Positions 10,770-20,769 of a stretch of 64,000 nucleotides of DNA are shown in pieces (the first letter of the stretch is position 1; each line of letters begins with the position of its first letter). Origin of the DNA: Rhynchopus sp. YZ270_cl-10 (lineage: Eukaryota; Euglenozoa; Diplonemea; Diplonemida; Diplonemidae). A model generated the notes under the pieces. That model ran no database searches, had not been told where the DNA came from, and was given only the letters and a program-made list of their open reading frames with translations. The stretch is from positions 1,178,001-1,242,000 of the forward strand of contig OZ037882.1 of assembly GCA_964035575.1 (NCBI GenBank). The letters run 5' to 3'. The translations under genes were made by a program, and so were the position numbers.

Positions 10770-12886
10770 ATGGGGATGCAGTGTCTCAATGGCGTGCTCT
10801 CCTTGGACGGGACACTGAGCACCAAACAGAAGGAGCTGCGCACACAGTTCTTCATCTTTGCCTGTGTGGGTTGCGGTGCCACTCTATTTTATCTGGTACT
10901 GAGTTTAGAAGCGCAGATAAGTAATCCCATCTTCTTCGTGGGGTCACTGGTGGTACTGCTTGGTTTCAGTATTGCGATCTGTGCAGTGCTGTGCAGGGTT
11001 CCGTTGACAACAAGGGTGGTGGTGGGCACGTTGTACGTCATCACATTTGGAATGCTGTGTGGGATTTGAATGGACGAGCTCTCTCGATGGATCAATGGCA
11101 TCTCCTTGTGCTCATCATCGACGTGATGCTTGTGATGCAGGTGCCCACACAGTACAGTCTGGGTCTTGTGTGTTTTGTGCTCACATGGCTCGTGGTGCTT
11201 GGTGTTGAGGAGAGCTTCAGATTTGGTCTGTATTACATTCCCGGGTTGGCTGAACAGGAGGGCAAGTACGGACGGCTGTATTACTTGGAGAGGAGGATTG
11301 GCTGTGAGACCCTGCCTTGCCCAATACCGTTTCCCTCGAACCGCCTATGTACTGCAGTGTCTGTCTTTTCGATTGACTTCATCGTGACACGCGGCTTTGC
11401 ACGTGAGGTGCTGAAGGAGCAGACATCAATGGAGCGGACGATCAACACCGTGCAGGAGATCGCCTCACTCCTGGCAAGGTACGACGTGGAGAAGGTGGCT
11501 GAGCTGCTGAAGGCGCATGAGGGTGACCTGCCTGAGGGGATGACAGATGCATTGAGGGGATTGGAGGAGAACCTGCGGAAGTACCGTCCCTACCTCCCTG
11601 CTGCGCTGTTTGAGGCTGAGCTGGATGAGGACGGTGTGCAGCAGTCGGCAGTGGCACCGCCTGGGCTTGACAGCGAGACAGCAACGATTGTGTTCACAGA
11701 CATCCGTGCGTCGACGTCGATCTGGGAGAACGCACCTGAGGGGATGCGTGCTGGACTGCAGATCCACAATGCTGTGATGCGTGATGTGATGCGGATGTGT
11801 GGTGGGTACGAGGTGAAGACCATCGGCGACGCATTCATGATTGCCTTTGCATCCACTTGCGACGGTGTGGCGTTTGGGTTGCGTGTGCAGGAGCGTCTGT
11901 TTGAAGCAGACTGGCCTGCGTCTCTGCTTGAGGATGCACCAATCTGCTGTCGGCAGGGGTCGCTGTGGGGTGGTCTGACTGTGCGCATTGGTGTGAACAC
12001 TGGCCCTGTGACTGTGGAGCAGAACACACTGACGGGACGGACAGACTACTTCGGACACACAGTGAACGTTGCGTCACGCCTTGAGAGCACATGCACACCT
12101 GGTGCTGTGGCTTTGCCGTCTGACCTGTGGACGTCTGTGTCTGGGTCGTGCAGTGCTGTTGCTGGTGTGCCTGAGGCAGTTCACTTGAAGGGTGTGACAG
12201 ACAGCACGTTGGTGTGCTGTGTGTGGCCTGTGTCACTTGGGGGACGAAGGCAGACACCACTTTGCGAGTCTTCTTCACCAAGGCGACGCTCCACTGCGAA
12301 GCTGGACAAGAGTCAAACTTCTCAAACGTTGTCGGAGTCGACAAGTAAGCGTTCGCAAGCTTCATCCACGCACGGGCTCTCACAGTCGTTGTTTGCACAC
12401 TCGACCCCCCAAGTCTCTGGCACTGTGGGAGTTGCACAGCTTGCAGTGGGTGACGTGGGACACAACACAGCTTTCGCACAAATGAGTTTCAAACTCACGA
12501 CACTGACGATCTCACTGGAGCAGAGTGGAGGGAGTCTGGTGACGCTGCTTGGGAACTGTGTGTGTGTTGGGTGGAACGTGTCACGTTCTGCACCTGCACA
12601 CATGGAGAACGCGATACGGTTTGTGCAGCGCATGTCTGTGAAGTCAGCACTTCACGGGGCTGGTCTTGCAAGCGGTCCTGTGCAGCACGGGGATGTTGGT
12701 GCACGGAGCCAGCGCTTTGTGACTGTGATGGGGGATGTGGTGCGTCGGAGTTGGGCGCTGTGCGAGGAGGCTGTGCGTGACGGGGTTGTGTGTCTGTACG
12801 AGCCTCCTGAAGGGACAACACTGCCGTCTGCACTTGAAGACGTTCTTGTCCAGCACAAGGGGTCTGGCTACAGAGTCGTTGAGTAA
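10770..12886 (+). pseudogene. Adenylate cyclase family, copy 2, one frameshift in the membrane region
   Basis: Starts at the family ATG (GGGAGGGGAGATGGGGATG). Near 11,057 one base is missing relative to the other copies (GCTGTGTGGG against GCTGATGTGGG), so the first frame stops at 11069 after about three membrane segments. The rest of the gene is open in another frame from about 11,060 to 12886, including the last membrane segments, the complete catalytic domain and the C-terminal cyclase-like domain. It ends ten codons early because GAGTCA became GAGTAA. An internal ATG (MDQWHLLVLII) could in principle start a shorter protein with fewer membrane helices, so residual function cannot be excluded. 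Confidence 0.7.
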
Positions 12887-13417
12887 GACAACAAGGAACG
12901 GGACAACGTGCCTTGATGGAGGGAACGCCGGCTGACGAACGGTTGTGTACTGCCTCCGTTCACGACTCAGGCACATCTTAGTATGCCTTCTTATGATTAT
13001 TTTATGTGATCGAAGGACAGTCGCAACTTGGATCTCATGAGCAGCAAGGAGTGCGCAGTTGTCTTTTACAAGACGTAACTCTCTCGTTGTGTCGTTTTCT
13101 CTGTTTCTTGTTACCCAAAGTCATGTTTTCACTCTACCCCTTGTAGCGGGTGGCTAGCTGCAAAGAACCCTGCCCAACACCAAAGTATTTACCTCATTCT
13201 TGAACAATCTCTCGTCCTCAGGAAACACGTAGGTGTGCTCCAAAAAGAGCTGTTTGCCAAAAATGACAAAATAGTGGAAAAACAATTCATTGTACAGGTG
13301 TTTGTTAACGAATTACGGTTGCTCACCCCCTACCTATTCTTTATTTTGGGGTTAGAAAACGGGTTAACCATAGATCTCGTATTTGTTCCGATTGGCAAAG
13401 GGGTGTGTATGGACTGT

Positions 13418-14057
13418 TCAGTCAGGTGCACCTGTGGGTGAGGGGGAACAAACAAAGCGTTCCCCGTCTCCCGATGCTGCCTTTACCTGCTGCGTCTTCA
13501 TACGGTGGTGTGTGCCCGGATTGGCCTCTTCCAGACGTGCGAAATTGCAGCGAATCTGCCGGTATTCTGCGTTGAAGTCACCAACAGCCCTCTCGTGCGC
13601 CTTGGTGCAGGTTCGCTGGGCCGTGGAGCGGCTCACGTCAATGCCGCTATCCGTCTTGAGGGATTCTTGCCACACCTTCGCACTGCCCACAAACAACTCC
13701 GACCTGTTCCTCGCGAGGTAGTCCGCCATCCCGTACTGGCGGGAGGTAGACGCCATGGTGCAAGGGTGTGGTTGTACCTTGTACACCCGAGCACCCCCCT
13801 CGAAGGTGACTGCAATCACCTTCCACGTTCACGTCTTGTCACCGCATGTGAGGGACATCCGCGCTTTCGAACTCCTCTCCCACACACCACGTAAACCCGT
13901 TCGCGGAGCTGTGCGCCATCACCACATCCTTCAAGGCATTAAAACTGCCACGAACAGTGTGTACTGCGTAGACCGCGACAAGGGTGCATGGCGGGAGGGC
14001 TCCTGGGGCTGGGACGACGGGCTGCACAGAGAGGACGGGTGGTTGGGCGGGAAGCAC
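13418..14057 (-). pseudogene. Unidentified gene fragment inserted in antisense
   Basis: On the minus strand two overlapping-quality frames look protein-like: 14057-13839 (ends ...GSFNALKDVVMAHSSANGF and on to GEEFESADVPH) and 13819-13418 (MASTSRQYGMADYLARN, then SELFVGSAKVWQESLK and a Lys/Arg-rich tail). They are separated by a frame change around 13,820-13,840. The composition (GC-rich third positions, Glu/Lys/Arg-rich, few Cys) differs from antisense shadows of the cyclase genes, which are Cys/His/Pro-rich. I do not recognise the family. It lies exactly in the 630-bp segment that interrupts the upstream block of cyclase copy 3, so it is probably a captured or transposed gene piece. Confidence 0.4.
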
Positions 14058-14115
14058 TACCAGTTGTCGACTGTTGCGGGAAGTGACAGAATGTCAATAA
14101 ATGCCACCTTTACAG

Positions 14116-14175
14116 GTGAGTGTCACGACATGTTGTCAGATTACGTATTGGTAGTGTTTATTGCGCCCTCCACAG
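14116..14175 (+). other. Candidate 60-bp leader intron, cyclase copy 3
   Basis: TTTACAG|GTGAGT at the left and CCCTCCACAG at the right, exactly 60 bp. It lies in the repeated upstream block about 110 bp before the ATG of copy 3. The same positions in copies 4, 5 and 6 also give exactly 60 bp. Confidence 0.4.
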
Positions 14176-14284
14176 GAGGCTTTTTGAGTTTTTCGCCCCT
14201 TTATTTCCCATGAAGGGATGGCACGTTTCAACAACTCTTTTATATCACACCACTCCTCCACAGGAACACTGACGGGAGGGGGAG

Positions 14285-16435
14285 ATGGGGACGCAGTGTC
14301 TCAATGGCGTGCTCTCCTTGGACGGGACACTGAGCACCAAACAGAAGGAGCTGCGCACACAGTTCTTCATCTTTGCCTTTATGGGTTATTGTGCCACTCT
14401 ATCCTATCTTGTACTGAATTTAGAATCACACAGAAGACATCCCATCCACTTTGTGGGAACACTCATTACACTGCTTACGTGCAGCATTGCGATCTGTGCA
14501 CTCCTGTGCAGGGTTCCGTTGACAACAAGGGTGGTGGTGGGCACGTTGTACGTGATCGCAATTGGAGGTCTTTTGTGGGATTTGAGTCAACGAGCTCTCT
14601 CGATGGAGCAGTGGCCTCTGCTCGTGCTCATCATCGACATGCTGCTTGTGATGCAGGTGCCTACACAGTACAGTCTGGGTCTTGTGTGTTTTGTTATCAT
14701 ATGGCTCGTGGTGCTTAGTGTTGAGGAGAGCTTCAGGTTTGGTCTGTTTGACATTCCCGGGATGGCTGAACAGGAGGGCAAGTACGGACGGCTGTATTAC
14801 TTGGAGGAGAAGATTGCCTGTGAGACCCCACCCTGCCCAATACCGTTCCCACCGAACCGCCTATTTACTGCACTGTCTGTCTTTTCGATTGACTTCATCG
14901 TGACGCGCGGCTTTGCACGTGAGGTGCTGAAGGAGCAGACATCAATGGAGCGGACGATCAACGCTGTGCAGGAGATCGCCTCACTCTTGGCAAGGTACGA
15001 CGTGGAGAAGGTGGCTGAGCTGCTGAAGGCGCATGAGGGTGACCTGCCTGAGGGGATGACAGATGCATTGAGGGGATTGGAGGAGAACCTGCGGAAGTAC
15101 CGTCCTTACCTCCCTGCTGCGCTGTTTGAGCTGGATGAGGACGGTGTGCAGCAGTCGGCAGTGGCACCGCCTGGGCTTGACAGCGAGACAGCAACGATTG
15201 TGTTCACAGACATCCGTGCGTCGACGTCAATCTGGGAGAACGCACCTGAGGGGATGCGTGCTGGACTGCAGATCCACAATGCTGTGATGCGTGATGTGAT
15301 GCGGATGTGTGGTGGGTACGAGGTGAAGACCATCGGCGACGCATTCATGATTGCCTTTGCATCCACTTGCGACGGTGTGGCGTTTGGGTTGCGTGTGCAG
15401 GAGCGTCTGTTTGAAGCAGACTGGCCTGCGTCTCTGCTTGAGGATGCACCAATCTGCTGTCGGCAGGGGTCGCTGTGGGGTGGTCTGACTGTGCGCATTG
15501 GTGTGAACACTGGCCCTGTGACTGTGGAGCAGAACACACTGACGGGACGGACAGACTACTTCGGACACACAGTGAACGTTGCGTCACGCCTTGAGAGCAC
15601 ATGCACACCTGGTGCTGTGGCTTTGCCGTCTGACCTGTGGACGTCTGTGTCTGGGTCGTGCAGTGCTGTTGCTGGTGTGCCTGAGGCAGTTCACTTGAAG
15701 GGTGTGACAGACAGCACGTTGGTGTGCTGTGTGTGGCCTGTGTCACTTGGGGGACGAAGGGAGACACCACTTTGCGAGTCTTCTTCACCAAGGCGACGCT
15801 CCACTGCGAAGCTGGACAAGAGTCAAACTTCTCAAACGTTGTCACCGTCGACAAGTAAGCGTTCGCTAGCTTCCTCCACGCACGGGCGCTCTCCGTTGCT
15901 GTTTGCACACTCGACCCCCCAGGTCTCTGGCACTGTGGGAGTTGCACAGCTTGCAGTGGGTGACGTGGGACACAACACAGCTTTTGCACAAATGAGTTTC
16001 AAACTCACGACACTGACGATCTCACTGGAGCAGAGTGGAGGGAGTCTGGTGACGCTGCTTGGGAACTGTGTGTGTGTTGGGTGGAACGTGTCGCGTTCTG
16101 CACCTGCACACATGGAGAACGCGATACGGTTTGTGCAGCGCATGTCTGTGAAGTCAGCACTTCACGGGGCTGGTCTTGCAAGCGGTCCTGTGCAGCACGG
16201 GGATGTTGGTGCACGGAGCCAGCGCTTTGTGACTGTGATGGGGGATGTGGTGCGTCGGAGTTGGGCGCTGTGCGAGGAGGCTGTGCGTGACGGGGTTGTG
16301 TGTCTGTACGAGCCTCCTGAAGGGACAACACTGCCGTCTGCACTTGAAGACGTTCTTGTCCAGCACAAGGGGTCTGGCTACAGAGTCGTTGAAAAAGGAA
16401 CGGGACAACGTGTTTTAGGAGTTTTCAGTGATTGA
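14285..16435 (+). CDS. Membrane adenylate cyclase, copy 3 (intact)
   Basis: 716 residues, one exon; ATG in the family context GGAGATGGGGACGCAG. Five to six hydrophobic segments occupy about residues 25-220 (for example YSLGLVCFVIIWLVVL), so the catalytic part is predicted cytoplasmic. A helical linker (VLKEQTSMERTINAVQEIA to ENLRKYRPYLPAALF) leads into a class III cyclase domain. It has both metal aspartates (FTDIR, IGDAF), the Lys of VKTIGD and the Asp of DYFG that select adenine, and the Asn and Arg of VNVASR for catalysis. A Ser/Thr-rich linker is followed by a second cyclase-like domain without the metal aspartates. Two residues (EA in FEAELDED) are missing relative to the other copies. 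The C-terminal tail (EKGTGQRVLGVFSD) is unlike the rest because of a small sequence change just before the usual stop. Confidence 0.88.
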   Translation: MGTQCLNGVLSLDGTLSTKQKELRTQFFIFAFMGYCATLSYLVLNLESHRRHPIHFVGTLITLLTCSIAICALLCRVPLTTRVVVGTLYVIAIGGLLWDLSQRALSMEQWPLLVLIIDMLLVMQVPTQYSLGLVCFVIIWLVVLSVEESFRFGLFDIPGMAEQEGKYGRLYYLEEKIACETPPCPIPFPPNRLFTALSVFSIDFIVTRGFAREVLKEQTSMERTINAVQEIASLLARYDVEKVAELLKAHEGDLPEGMTDALRGLEENLRKYRPYLPAALFELDEDGVQQSAVAPPGLDSETATIVFTDIRASTSIWENAPEGMRAGLQIHNAVMRDVMRMCGGYEVKTIGDAFMIAFASTCDGVAFGLRVQERLFEADWPASLLEDAPICCRQGSLWGGLTVRIGVNTGPVTVEQNTLTGRTDYFGHTVNVASRLESTCTPGAVALPSDLWTSVSGSCSAVAGVPEAVHLKGVTDSTLVCCVWPVSLGGRRETPLCESSSPRRRSTAKLDKSQTSQTLSPSTSKRSLASSTHGRSPLLFAHSTPQVSGTVGVAQLAVGDVGHNTAFAQMSFKLTTLTISLEQSGGSLVTLLGNCVCVGWNVSRSAPAHMENAIRFVQRMSVKSALHGAGLASGPVQHGDVGARSQRFVTVMGDVVRRSWALCEEAVRDGVVCLYEPPEGTTLPSALEDVLVQHKGSGYRVVEKGTGQRVLGVFSD

Positions 16436-17177
16436 GAACACAAGAGGCAGGGACACTGCGCAACGTGCTCTCGAGAAGTTTGTGTCTGAAATTTATTTTG
16501 TCAATTGTTCACAAAAATGAAGCTGAAAATAATTTCCTTTGTGACGAGCAAAGAGTGCAGTGTTGAGTTTTCCCCTGTATTTTCCCTGAGCTCAGGCGCA
16601 TCTCAGTATGCTTTGATTGTGATTATGTTTTATGATCGAAGGACAGTCGCAACTTGGATCTCATGAGCAGCAAGGAGTGCGCAGTTGTCTCTTACAAGAC
16701 GTAACTCTCTCGTTGTGTTGTCTTCTCTGTTTTGTGATAGGTGGTGTGTTTCTTGTTGAGGTTCGCACAAGGACACATACTCATCATGTCACGCTACCCC
16801 TTGTTGAACAAGCTAAGCAAGCCTACTTATTCTTTATTGTTGGTCAGAAAATGGGTTAACCATACCTTCTCACACTCACGAGTTCTTATTTGTTCCCATT
16901 GGCAAAAGGGTGTGTATGGACTGTTCAGTCAGGTGCACCTGTGGATTGGCACTACAGTTGCGGGAGGTGACAGAGTGTCAATAAATACCACCTTTACAGG
17001 TGCACGTCACGACACGTTGTCAGATTGCGTATTGGTAGTGTTTATTGCGCCCTCCACAGGAGGCTTTTTGATTTTTTCGCCCCTTTATTTCCCAGGAAGG
17101 GATGTCACGTTTCAACAACTCTTTTTCAGCCACACCACTCCTCCACAGGAACACAGGTACACTGACGGGAGGGGGAG
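16436..17177. other. Spacer between cyclase copies 3 and 4
   Basis: No gene seen. Position 16634-16820 is the downstream block and 16826-17080 the upstream block, nearly adjacent to each other. This is the most compact version of the spacer and probably closest to the ancestral intergenic unit. Confidence 0.6.
17000..17059 (+). other. Candidate 60-bp leader intron, cyclase copy 4
   Basis: Same position as in copies 3, 5 and 6, with CCTCCACAG at the right. The donor here is GTGCAC rather than GTGAGT, so splicing may be weaker or lost in this copy. Confidence 0.35.
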
Positions 17178-19325
17178 ATGGGGATGCAGTGTCTCAATGG
17201 CGTGCTCTCCTTGGACGGGACACTGAGCACCAAACAGAAGGAGCTGCGCACACAGTTCTTCATCTGTGCCTCTGTGGGTTGTTGTGCCACGCTATTTTAT
17301 CTGGTACTGAGTTTAGAAACGCACAGAAGACATGCCATCCACTTCGTGGGAACACTCAGTACACTGCTTGGGTCCATCATTGCGATGTGTGCACTCCTGT
17401 GCAGGGTTCCGTTGACAACAAGGGTGGTGGTGGGCCCTTTGTACGTGATCGCAATTGGGGTGCTGATGTGGGATTTGAATGGACGAGCCATATCGATGGA
17501 GCAGTGGCCTCTCTTTGTGCTCATCATCGACGTGCTGCTTGTGATGCAGGTGCCCACACAGTACAGTCTGGGTCTTGTGTGTTTTGTCATCATGTGGTTG
17601 TTGCTGCTTGGTGTTGAGGAGAGCTTCAGGTTTGGTCTGTTTGACATTCCCGGGTTGGCTGAACAGGAGGGCAAGTACGGACGGCTGTATTACTTGGAGG
17701 AGAAGTTTGCCTGTGAGACCCCACCCTGCCCAATACCGTTCGCTTCGAACCGGCTATTTACTGCAGTGTCTGTCTTCGCTATTGACTTCATCGTGACACG
17801 CGGATTTGCACGTGAGGTGCTGAAGGAGCAGACATCAATGGAGCGGACGATCAACGCTGTGCAGGAGATCGCCTCACTCCTGGCAAGGTACGACGTGGAG
17901 AAGGTGGCTGAGCTGCTGAAGGCGCACGAGGGTGACCTGCCTGAGGGGATGACAGATGCATTGAGGGGATTGGAGGAGAACCTGCGGAAGTACCGTCCTT
18001 ACCTCCCTGCTGCGCTGTTTGAGGCTGAGCTGGATGAGGACGGTGTGCAGCAGTCGGCAGTGGCACCGCCTGGACTTGACAGCGAGACAGCAACGATTGT
18101 GTTCACAGACATCCGTGCGTCGACGTCGATCTGGGAGAACGCACCTGAGGGGATGCGTGCTGGACTGCAGATCCACAATGCTGTGATGCGTGATGTGATG
18201 CGGATGTGTGGTGGGTACGAGGTGAAGACCATCGGCGACGCATTCATGATTGCCTTTGCATCCACTTGCGACGGTGTGGCGTTTGGGTTGCGTGTGCAGG
18301 AGCGTCTGTTTGAAGCAGACTGGCCTGCGTCTCTGCTTGAGGATGCACCAATCTGCTGTCGGCAGGGGTCGCTGTGGGGTGGTCTGACTGTGCGCATTGG
18401 TGTGAACACTGGCCCTGTGACTGTGGAGCAGAACACACTGACGGGACGGACAGACTACTTCGGACACACAGTGAACGTTGCGTCGCGCCTTGAGAGCACA
18501 TGCACACCTGGTGCTGTGGCTGTGCCGTCTGACCTGTGGACGTCTGTGTCTGGGTCGTGCAGTGCTGTTGCTGGTGTGCCTGAGGCAGTTCACTTGAAGG
18601 GTGTGTCTGGGAGCACGTTGGTGTGCTGTGTGTGGCCTGTGTCACTTGGGGGACGAAGGGAGACACCACTTTGCGAGTCTTCTCGTGTCGAGTCTTTTTC
18701 GCCAAGGCGAAGCTCCACTGCTGAAACTTCTCAAACGTTGTCGGAGTCAACTGGTAAGCCTTCGCAAGCTTCCTCCAGGGACGAGCTCTCTCCGTTGCTG
18801 TTCGCACACTCAACCCCCCAGGTCTCTGGCACTGTGGGAGTTGCACAGCTTGCAGTGGGTGACGTGGGACACAACACAGCTTTTGCACAAATGAGCTTCA
18901 AACTCACAACACTGACGATCTCACTGGAGCAGAGTGGAGGGAGTCTGGTGACGCTGCTTGGGAACTGTGTGTGTGTTGGGTGGAACGTGTCACGTTCTGC
19001 ACCTGCACACATGGAGAACGCGATACGGTTTGTGCAGCGCATGTCTGTGAAGTCAGCACTTCACGGGGCTGGTCTTGCAAGCGGTCCTGTGCAGCACGGG
19101 GATGTTGGTGCACGGAGCCAGCGCTTTGTGACTGTGATGGGGGATGTGGTGCGTCGGAGTTGGGCGCTGTGCGAGGAGGCTGTGCGTGACGGGGTTGTGT
19201 GTCTGTACGAGCCTCCTGAAGGGACAACACTGCCGTCTGCACTTGAAGACGTTCTTGTCCAGCACAAGGGGTCTGGCTACAGAGTCGTTGAGTCAGACAA
19301 CAAAGAACGGGACAAAGTGTGTTAG
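17178..19325 (+). CDS. Membrane adenylate cyclase, copy 4 (intact)
   Basis: 715 residues. Residue numbers that can serve as the family reference are metal-binding D311 and D354, purine-selecting K350 and D426 (adenylate type), and N433 and R437. The membrane part (about 25-225) holds segments such as FVIMWLLLLGVEESF. A second cyclase-like domain (about 530-705) retains the pattern of HGxGLASGPVQHGDVG and TVMGDVVRRSWALCE but has no metal aspartates. It could act as a regulatory partner half-site, as C1/C2 do in animal cyclases (inference). The variable linker between domains reads ESFSPRRSSTAETSQTL, longer at its start and shorter at its end than in copies 3 and 6. The predicted reaction is ATP to cAMP plus pyrophosphate at the cytoplasmic face of a membrane. 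Confidence 0.9.
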   Translation: MGMQCLNGVLSLDGTLSTKQKELRTQFFICASVGCCATLFYLVLSLETHRRHAIHFVGTLSTLLGSIIAMCALLCRVPLTTRVVVGPLYVIAIGVLMWDLNGRAISMEQWPLFVLIIDVLLVMQVPTQYSLGLVCFVIMWLLLLGVEESFRFGLFDIPGLAEQEGKYGRLYYLEEKFACETPPCPIPFASNRLFTAVSVFAIDFIVTRGFAREVLKEQTSMERTINAVQEIASLLARYDVEKVAELLKAHEGDLPEGMTDALRGLEENLRKYRPYLPAALFEAELDEDGVQQSAVAPPGLDSETATIVFTDIRASTSIWENAPEGMRAGLQIHNAVMRDVMRMCGGYEVKTIGDAFMIAFASTCDGVAFGLRVQERLFEADWPASLLEDAPICCRQGSLWGGLTVRIGVNTGPVTVEQNTLTGRTDYFGHTVNVASRLESTCTPGAVAVPSDLWTSVSGSCSAVAGVPEAVHLKGVSGSTLVCCVWPVSLGGRRETPLCESSRVESFSPRRSSTAETSQTLSESTGKPSQASSRDELSPLLFAHSTPQVSGTVGVAQLAVGDVGHNTAFAQMSFKLTTLTISLEQSGGSLVTLLGNCVCVGWNVSRSAPAHMENAIRFVQRMSVKSALHGAGLASGPVQHGDVGARSQRFVTVMGDVVRRSWALCEEAVRDGVVCLYEPPEGTTLPSALEDVLVQHKGSGYRVVESDNKERDKVC

Positions 19326-20769
19326 CGGGGATTTATAGGTGGGGGGAACGCCGGCTGACGAGCGGTTGTGTACCGCCCCTGTTCTCAGGACGACTGGTAA
19401 GCCGTCCTGAGGACTACCGCCCCTCAGGACGACTGGTCAGTCACTAAGTTTCCTTTTGCACTTTTCTTGTTGTCAGCGGGGCACTTCTGCCTTCTTCCGG
19501 AGTGAGTCAGTCAGAGGTGATGTGATCGAAGGACAGTCGCAACTTGGGTCTGATGAGCAGCAAGGAGTGCGCAGTTGTATTTTACAAGACGTAACTCTCT
19601 CGTTGTGTTGTCTTCTCTGTTTTGTGATAGATAGGAGGTGTGTTTTGGGGTGGGTTCTCGGGGGTGGATACTTCTGGGAAGTTTAAAGAACCCCTTTCCA
19701 AAGTACCGTCTTCGTCACAATGTTCACGAAATTTATTCGGTCGAACATTTTTACGAAGACGGTATTAAATTATTTCTGAACATTCTCTAAGTCCTGAGAA
19801 AACAAATGGGTGTGCCAAAAAGCTAACCGTTTGCCAAAAATGACAAAATAGTACAAAAATATTTCTTTGTACAGTGTTTATTTAGGAATTACCGTCACAC
19901 TAGCAACCCTCTGCTTCTGTATTTGTGACTAAGCACGAGAGGCTTAGGATCATCTTATAAACTTTTCCTCATTTTTGGGTCAGATAACGGGTTAACCTTG
20001 CTTGCCACTCATAGTTCATTAGTTCCCATTGGCAAAGGGGTGTGTATGGACTGTTCAGTCAGGTGCACCTGTGGATTGGCACGACTGTTGCGGGAGGTGA
20101 CAGAGTGTCAATAAATGCCACCTTTACAGGTGAGTATCGCGACACGTTGTCAGATTACGTATTGGTAGTGTTTATTGCGCCCTCCACAGGAGGCTTTTTG
20201 AGTTTTTCTTTGCATCAGACAGTATTCCGAGCTGTTCTCTTGTGAATGTTGTTGCCCGCAGGTTGGCTACGATGCCTGCAACACATTAACCTTTGTATTA
20301 ACATTGGGCTTGTTCACGCTCCCTTTAGTTGTCCCGACCCCATCCCCACAATAGCCCTGACTACTTCTGTTTAACGCAGTCACAAGGCTGAATCATGGTC
20401 AAGGAGCAGACCATCTAAACCAGACATGAACCTTTTTCCCCCTTCCCTCTTTTTCTTGTTTCCACAAAGGAGCGTTTAGCCAAAAGAGACTCGAAGATAG
20501 AGCAAAGTTTAAAGCAATCTTGCTTTGTCCTTATCTTTTGCAGTTATCACCAAACTTGTAATCTATGAACTGGGAGAGATTTTTTCACTAAGCTCTCACA
20601 CTGAGTCACAGGCTGTTACGTGTCTCACGGAGACGATCCTAGATCACCCAAAACTATATTACTTTCGGCAACAAAAACATATACAGCGAGAACCAACCAT
20701 TATTCTTTTCACAACTTTTTCTAATAACCCCCTCCACACGGAACACAGGTACACTGACAGGAGGGGGAG
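19326..20769. other. Spacer between cyclase copies 4 and 5
   Basis: No gene seen. Position 19385-19439 contains a short direct repeat (CTCAGGACGACTGGT twice) with the inverted GTCCTGAGG between, a likely small hairpin. Position 19523-19630 is a truncated downstream block and 19968-20205 the upstream block. Position 20210-20700 is unique sequence, with CACGGAACACAGGTACACTG close to the ATG replacing the usual CTCCACAGG acceptor. Confidence 0.55.
20130..20189 (+). other. Candidate 60-bp leader intron, cyclase copy 5
   Basis: TTTACAG|GTGAGT ... CCCTCCACAG, exactly 60 bp, in the upstream block of copy 5. Confidence 0.4.

Larger units (their letters stand above)
12887..14284. other. Spacer upstream of cyclase copy 3, with an inserted foreign segment
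   Basis: Position 13008-13144 is a truncated downstream block. Position 13335-13437 is the first part of the upstream block, which resumes at about 14068. A roughly 630-bp segment between them (13438-14067) is absent from other copies and is described separately. The upstream block contains AATAAATGCCACCTTTACAG followed by a candidate 60-bp intron at 14116-14175. Confidence 0.55.
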
